A stretch of DNA of 64,000 nucleotides from DATBJG01 sp963790545 (lineage in GTDB: Bacteria > Acidobacteriota > Vicinamibacteria > Vicinamibacterales > JAMQPK01): NCBI GenBank assembly GCA_963790545.1, contig CAWBPA010000017.1, forward strand, positions 248,001 to 312,000. Direction: 5' to 3'. Position numbers and translations under genes: made by a program. Below the pieces are notes generated by a model. That model saw only the letters and a program-made list of their open reading frames with translations, was not told the DNA's origin and made no database searches. Positions 61,711-64,000 of this stretch are shown one piece after another. Numbering within the stretch: the first letter of the stretch is position 1; each line of letters opens with the position of its first letter.

Positions 61711-64000
61711 ATTCTACGATCTGTATTCTTTTCAACGATTCCGATCCGCTTCATCAGCTTCGCGAGTCCCTGGCGGCTGAGCCCCAACTCTTTTGCCGCC
61801 CGACTGGTCTGGCCTGCCGCTCGCGCCAGAGCCGCGGTGACACACCGCCGCTCGAATGCAACGCGGGCCTCGTCGAGTCGAGTTGTCGTGGAGACGTTGG
61901 CCGCACGCGCAATCACAGCGGGTAACGCGGACGGTCCCACCACTCCCCGACGTGGCGCGGCAACGGCGAGAGCCGCAATGACGTTCTGCAACTCGCGGAC
62001 ATTGCCCGGCCAGTCGTGGCATGCCAAGGCTGCCAGCGTGGCTGGACTCAGCCTCGCACGACATGCCGTCAAGGGAGCCACCTTCGCCCAAAATGCAGTC
62101 GCCAGGACGGGAATGTCCTCGACGCGCTCGCGCAAGGGAGGCACGTCCAGCCGAATGACATCCAACCTGTATCGAAGATCGTGCCGGAAACCGGTGGTCC
62201 CGCTCCCTTCGAGGCTTCGATTCGTCGCCGCGACGACGCGCACCTGGACGTGCCGGGCGAAACTTTCACCCACACGCCGCACTTCTCCTTCTTGCAGAAC
62301 TCGCAGCAGTTTCGCCTGTGCCCGTGGCGAGAGCTCAGCTGACCTCATCCAGAAAGAGTGTGCCACCGTCGGCCTCTTCGAAGAGACCGCGACGTTCCGC
62401 AATCGCGCCAGTAAACGCCCCACGGGCGTGGCCGAAGAGCTCCGCCTCTGCCAGATCCTCGGTGAGTGCCGCACAGTTGAGTGCGGCAAAATTTCGGAGC
62501 CGACGTGGACTCTCCCTGTGAATAGCTCGGGCGACCAATTCCTTGCCTACTCCACTCTCTCCAACGATCAACACCGGAAACGGCGCGATGGCTGCGCGAA
62601 CGATGCCGCTCCTGAGGTGCGCAATCGCCTGGCTGCCACCGAGCAGCTCAGGGCACGCATCCGCAATCGGGGCCGCCCGCCGCCGGTCGAGGGCCGCCCG
62701 GCAAAACGGGCTGCACATTGTCGCAGCCGTGGCGATGAGGGTGTGAGCATGCTCTGTTGCCGTTGGGCCCGCCGCAGACCATCGGCAGCCAAGGCCTCCA
62801 ATCGTGGTGCGGCCACACCTGACGGGCGCCGCCATTTCGATACCCGCGGAGGTTCGCAGGGGTCCGAGAAGCATGCTCGCCCGTACCGCTCGCGCCACGG
62901 CAGACACCGCGGCCGGATCCGGCGAAGACTATCGGACTCTCGAGATCCTCTGCGGCGTAAAAAGCTACCGTCAGCGCCCCAAGACGATCTCGAAGGAACG
63001 TCGCAACTTCCGCGAGAAGCGTCTCTTCGTCCTCGTACTCGTGGGTCAGCTTGAGCAGGTCCACGATATCGTCCAACGGCTGGGGAAGCCGATGACCCGG
63101 ATTCACTTCCTCCGAGCAGGGCAGTGGCACCACTCAGACGCGCAAGCTCCTCGGCCTTTTTCACCGAGCGTCCGTGCGATCGCGCTATCGGGCAACGCGC
63201 GCGCGAGGACGAGACCTCGCTCGGCGCTGAGGAGTGGCGGAATTTGTTGTAATCGGCGTCTCATCAGCCGACGCCGCGACGGCTGCGAGACTCGGGTGCA
63301 CAGCCCGACATCGCCCAGGGCCTCTACCAGTGCAAGACGCACACGCAGCGCTTCAATAGGTGCATGCGCCAGTCGAGCCGCGTCGAGCGCGCTTCGCCGC
63401 ATGGAGCCGAACGGCCTCGGCGTCGCCAATCAGAGCGGACAACCTCAGCGCCACATGATGGGCAGCGCACTTCGAGAGGGCGCTACCGTCCGCCGATGCG
63501 GAAATGGCTGCCGAGACATGAGTTGAGGCGTCTTCGTAAGCACGTTGCTGCACTGCCAGAGATCCCGCCGCACAGTGCCATTCCACGCGCTCTGGACTGG
63601 TGGTCCCGGGCAGGCTTGTCTTATCGCGTGATTGCCCATCAGCTTCGTCACGCTCCACAACCCTGAGCGCATCGTCTCGTTTACCCTGGAGCTGGAGACA
63701 GCGAACGAGCGCGCCCCGTACCGTGATGACCTCCTGGCGGGCCCCGATTTCCAGCCCCGCAATCTCTGCGGTCTGAAGGAGAGCTTCTGCGATCTGCAGT
63801 TCACCATCGTCAATTCTTGCCGAGCCCTCGGCCGCCGCCGCCGCAATGGCGCGACCGATGGCTCCTGCATGTCTGAAGCTCTTTCCCGCTCGTGCGAAGA
63901 ACTGGCACGCCTCCTCGATTGCGCCTCGGCGGACCAATAATCGTCCCAACTCGTAACAGGCCTGGCCCGCGTGCAGTGCGTCGTTGCGTCGTTCGAACAT
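61653..64000 (-). CDS. TPR-GAF-sigma-54 activator with Fis domain (five frameshifts, truncated)
   Basis: The gene enters from beyond the window end; at least 780 residues remain after removing one base each near 63397, 63162, 63117, 62930 and 62340. N-terminal TPR-like helices, a GAF domain (T-L-L-A-E-V-A-T-F-L-R-D-R-L-G), the AAA+ sigma-54 module with G-E-S-G-V-G-K-E and G-A-F-T-G-A, and a Fis-type helix-turn-helix (L-G-L-S-R-Q-G-L-A-K-L-M-K-R). It would activate sigma-54 promoters in response to a signal. Error or pseudogene: five breaks are more than in any neighbour. Confidence 0.8.

Overview
The window is GC-rich chromosomal DNA with dense, mostly housekeeping gene content. There are no rRNA genes, no tRNA genes that I can recognise, no CRISPR array and no transposase gene. 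The gene mix suggests an uncultured member of the Acidobacteriota, probably class Vicinamibacteria: hspR-dnaJ-clpB-ftsH, an exported SAM methyltransferase, an SPFH/Arc pair, a TPR-AMIN-amidase, an S55 peptidase beside a beta-propeller protein, ECF sigma/anti-sigma pairs, and a fused aroD-aroE. This placement is inference from gene content, not from a marker-gene tree.

Layout. 1-5.3 kb (minus): truncated metallo-beta-lactamase-fold protein, Arc-type regulator and SPFH protein behind a perfect palindrome, exported methyltransferase, outer-membrane barrel, stand-alone receiver, AttH-like lipocalin. 5.3-9.7 kb: LolD/LolE-type ABC exporter, S4 RNA-binding protein, TerC. 9.8-16 kb (plus): heat-shock and proteolysis block hspR-cbpA-clpB-ftsH. 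16-26 kb (minus): barrel, CDGSH protein, rho with a structured leader, CoA-binding protein, Yip1 protein, GlcD-type oxidase, aminotransferase, coaD, rsmD, recG. 26-28 kb (minus): ECF sigma, anti-sigma and CpxP-like protein. 28-37 kb (plus): lexA, DUF3467, nth, metallopeptidase, rsmA, RNase J, ftsK, amidase. 37-41.6 kb: pepA, JAMM protease, CoA-transferase subunits. 41.7-52.5 kb (minus): aromatic amino-acid superoperon. 52.6-64 kb: S55 peptidase, beta-propeller, second ECF/anti-sigma pair, TPR protein, DppBC permeases and a sigma-54 activator running off the window.

The most interesting element is the control region of the aromatic superoperon. The genes aroDE-trpE-trpG-trpD-trpC-trpF-trpB-trpA-aroQ-aroF-tyrA read in one direction over about 10.6 kb. 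They are preceded by a promoter, a short leader reading frame with consecutive Phe-Phe, Trp-Trp and Tyr-Tyr codons, and an intrinsic terminator with a U7 tract ending directly at the aroDE start codon. A segment just after the Tyr codons can pair with the terminator's 5' arm as an antiterminator. This looks like one ribosome-mediated attenuator sensing all three aromatic amino acids. The terminator's 3' arm also carries the only Shine-Dalgarno-like sequence for aroDE.

Data quality matters here. At least sixteen conserved genes are split by frameshifts, and in every junction I examined, deleting exactly one base restores the family protein and makes the gene length divisible by three. This strict one-base-insertion bias looks like uncorrected sequencing or assembly errors rather than biology. 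It also creates two apparent fusions, ABC ATPase-permease and CoaD-aminotransferase. Frameshifted genes are therefore annotated over their reconstructed full span. Intergenic spaces are rich in short degenerate repeats, often as inverted pairs, and in dispersed small hairpins.
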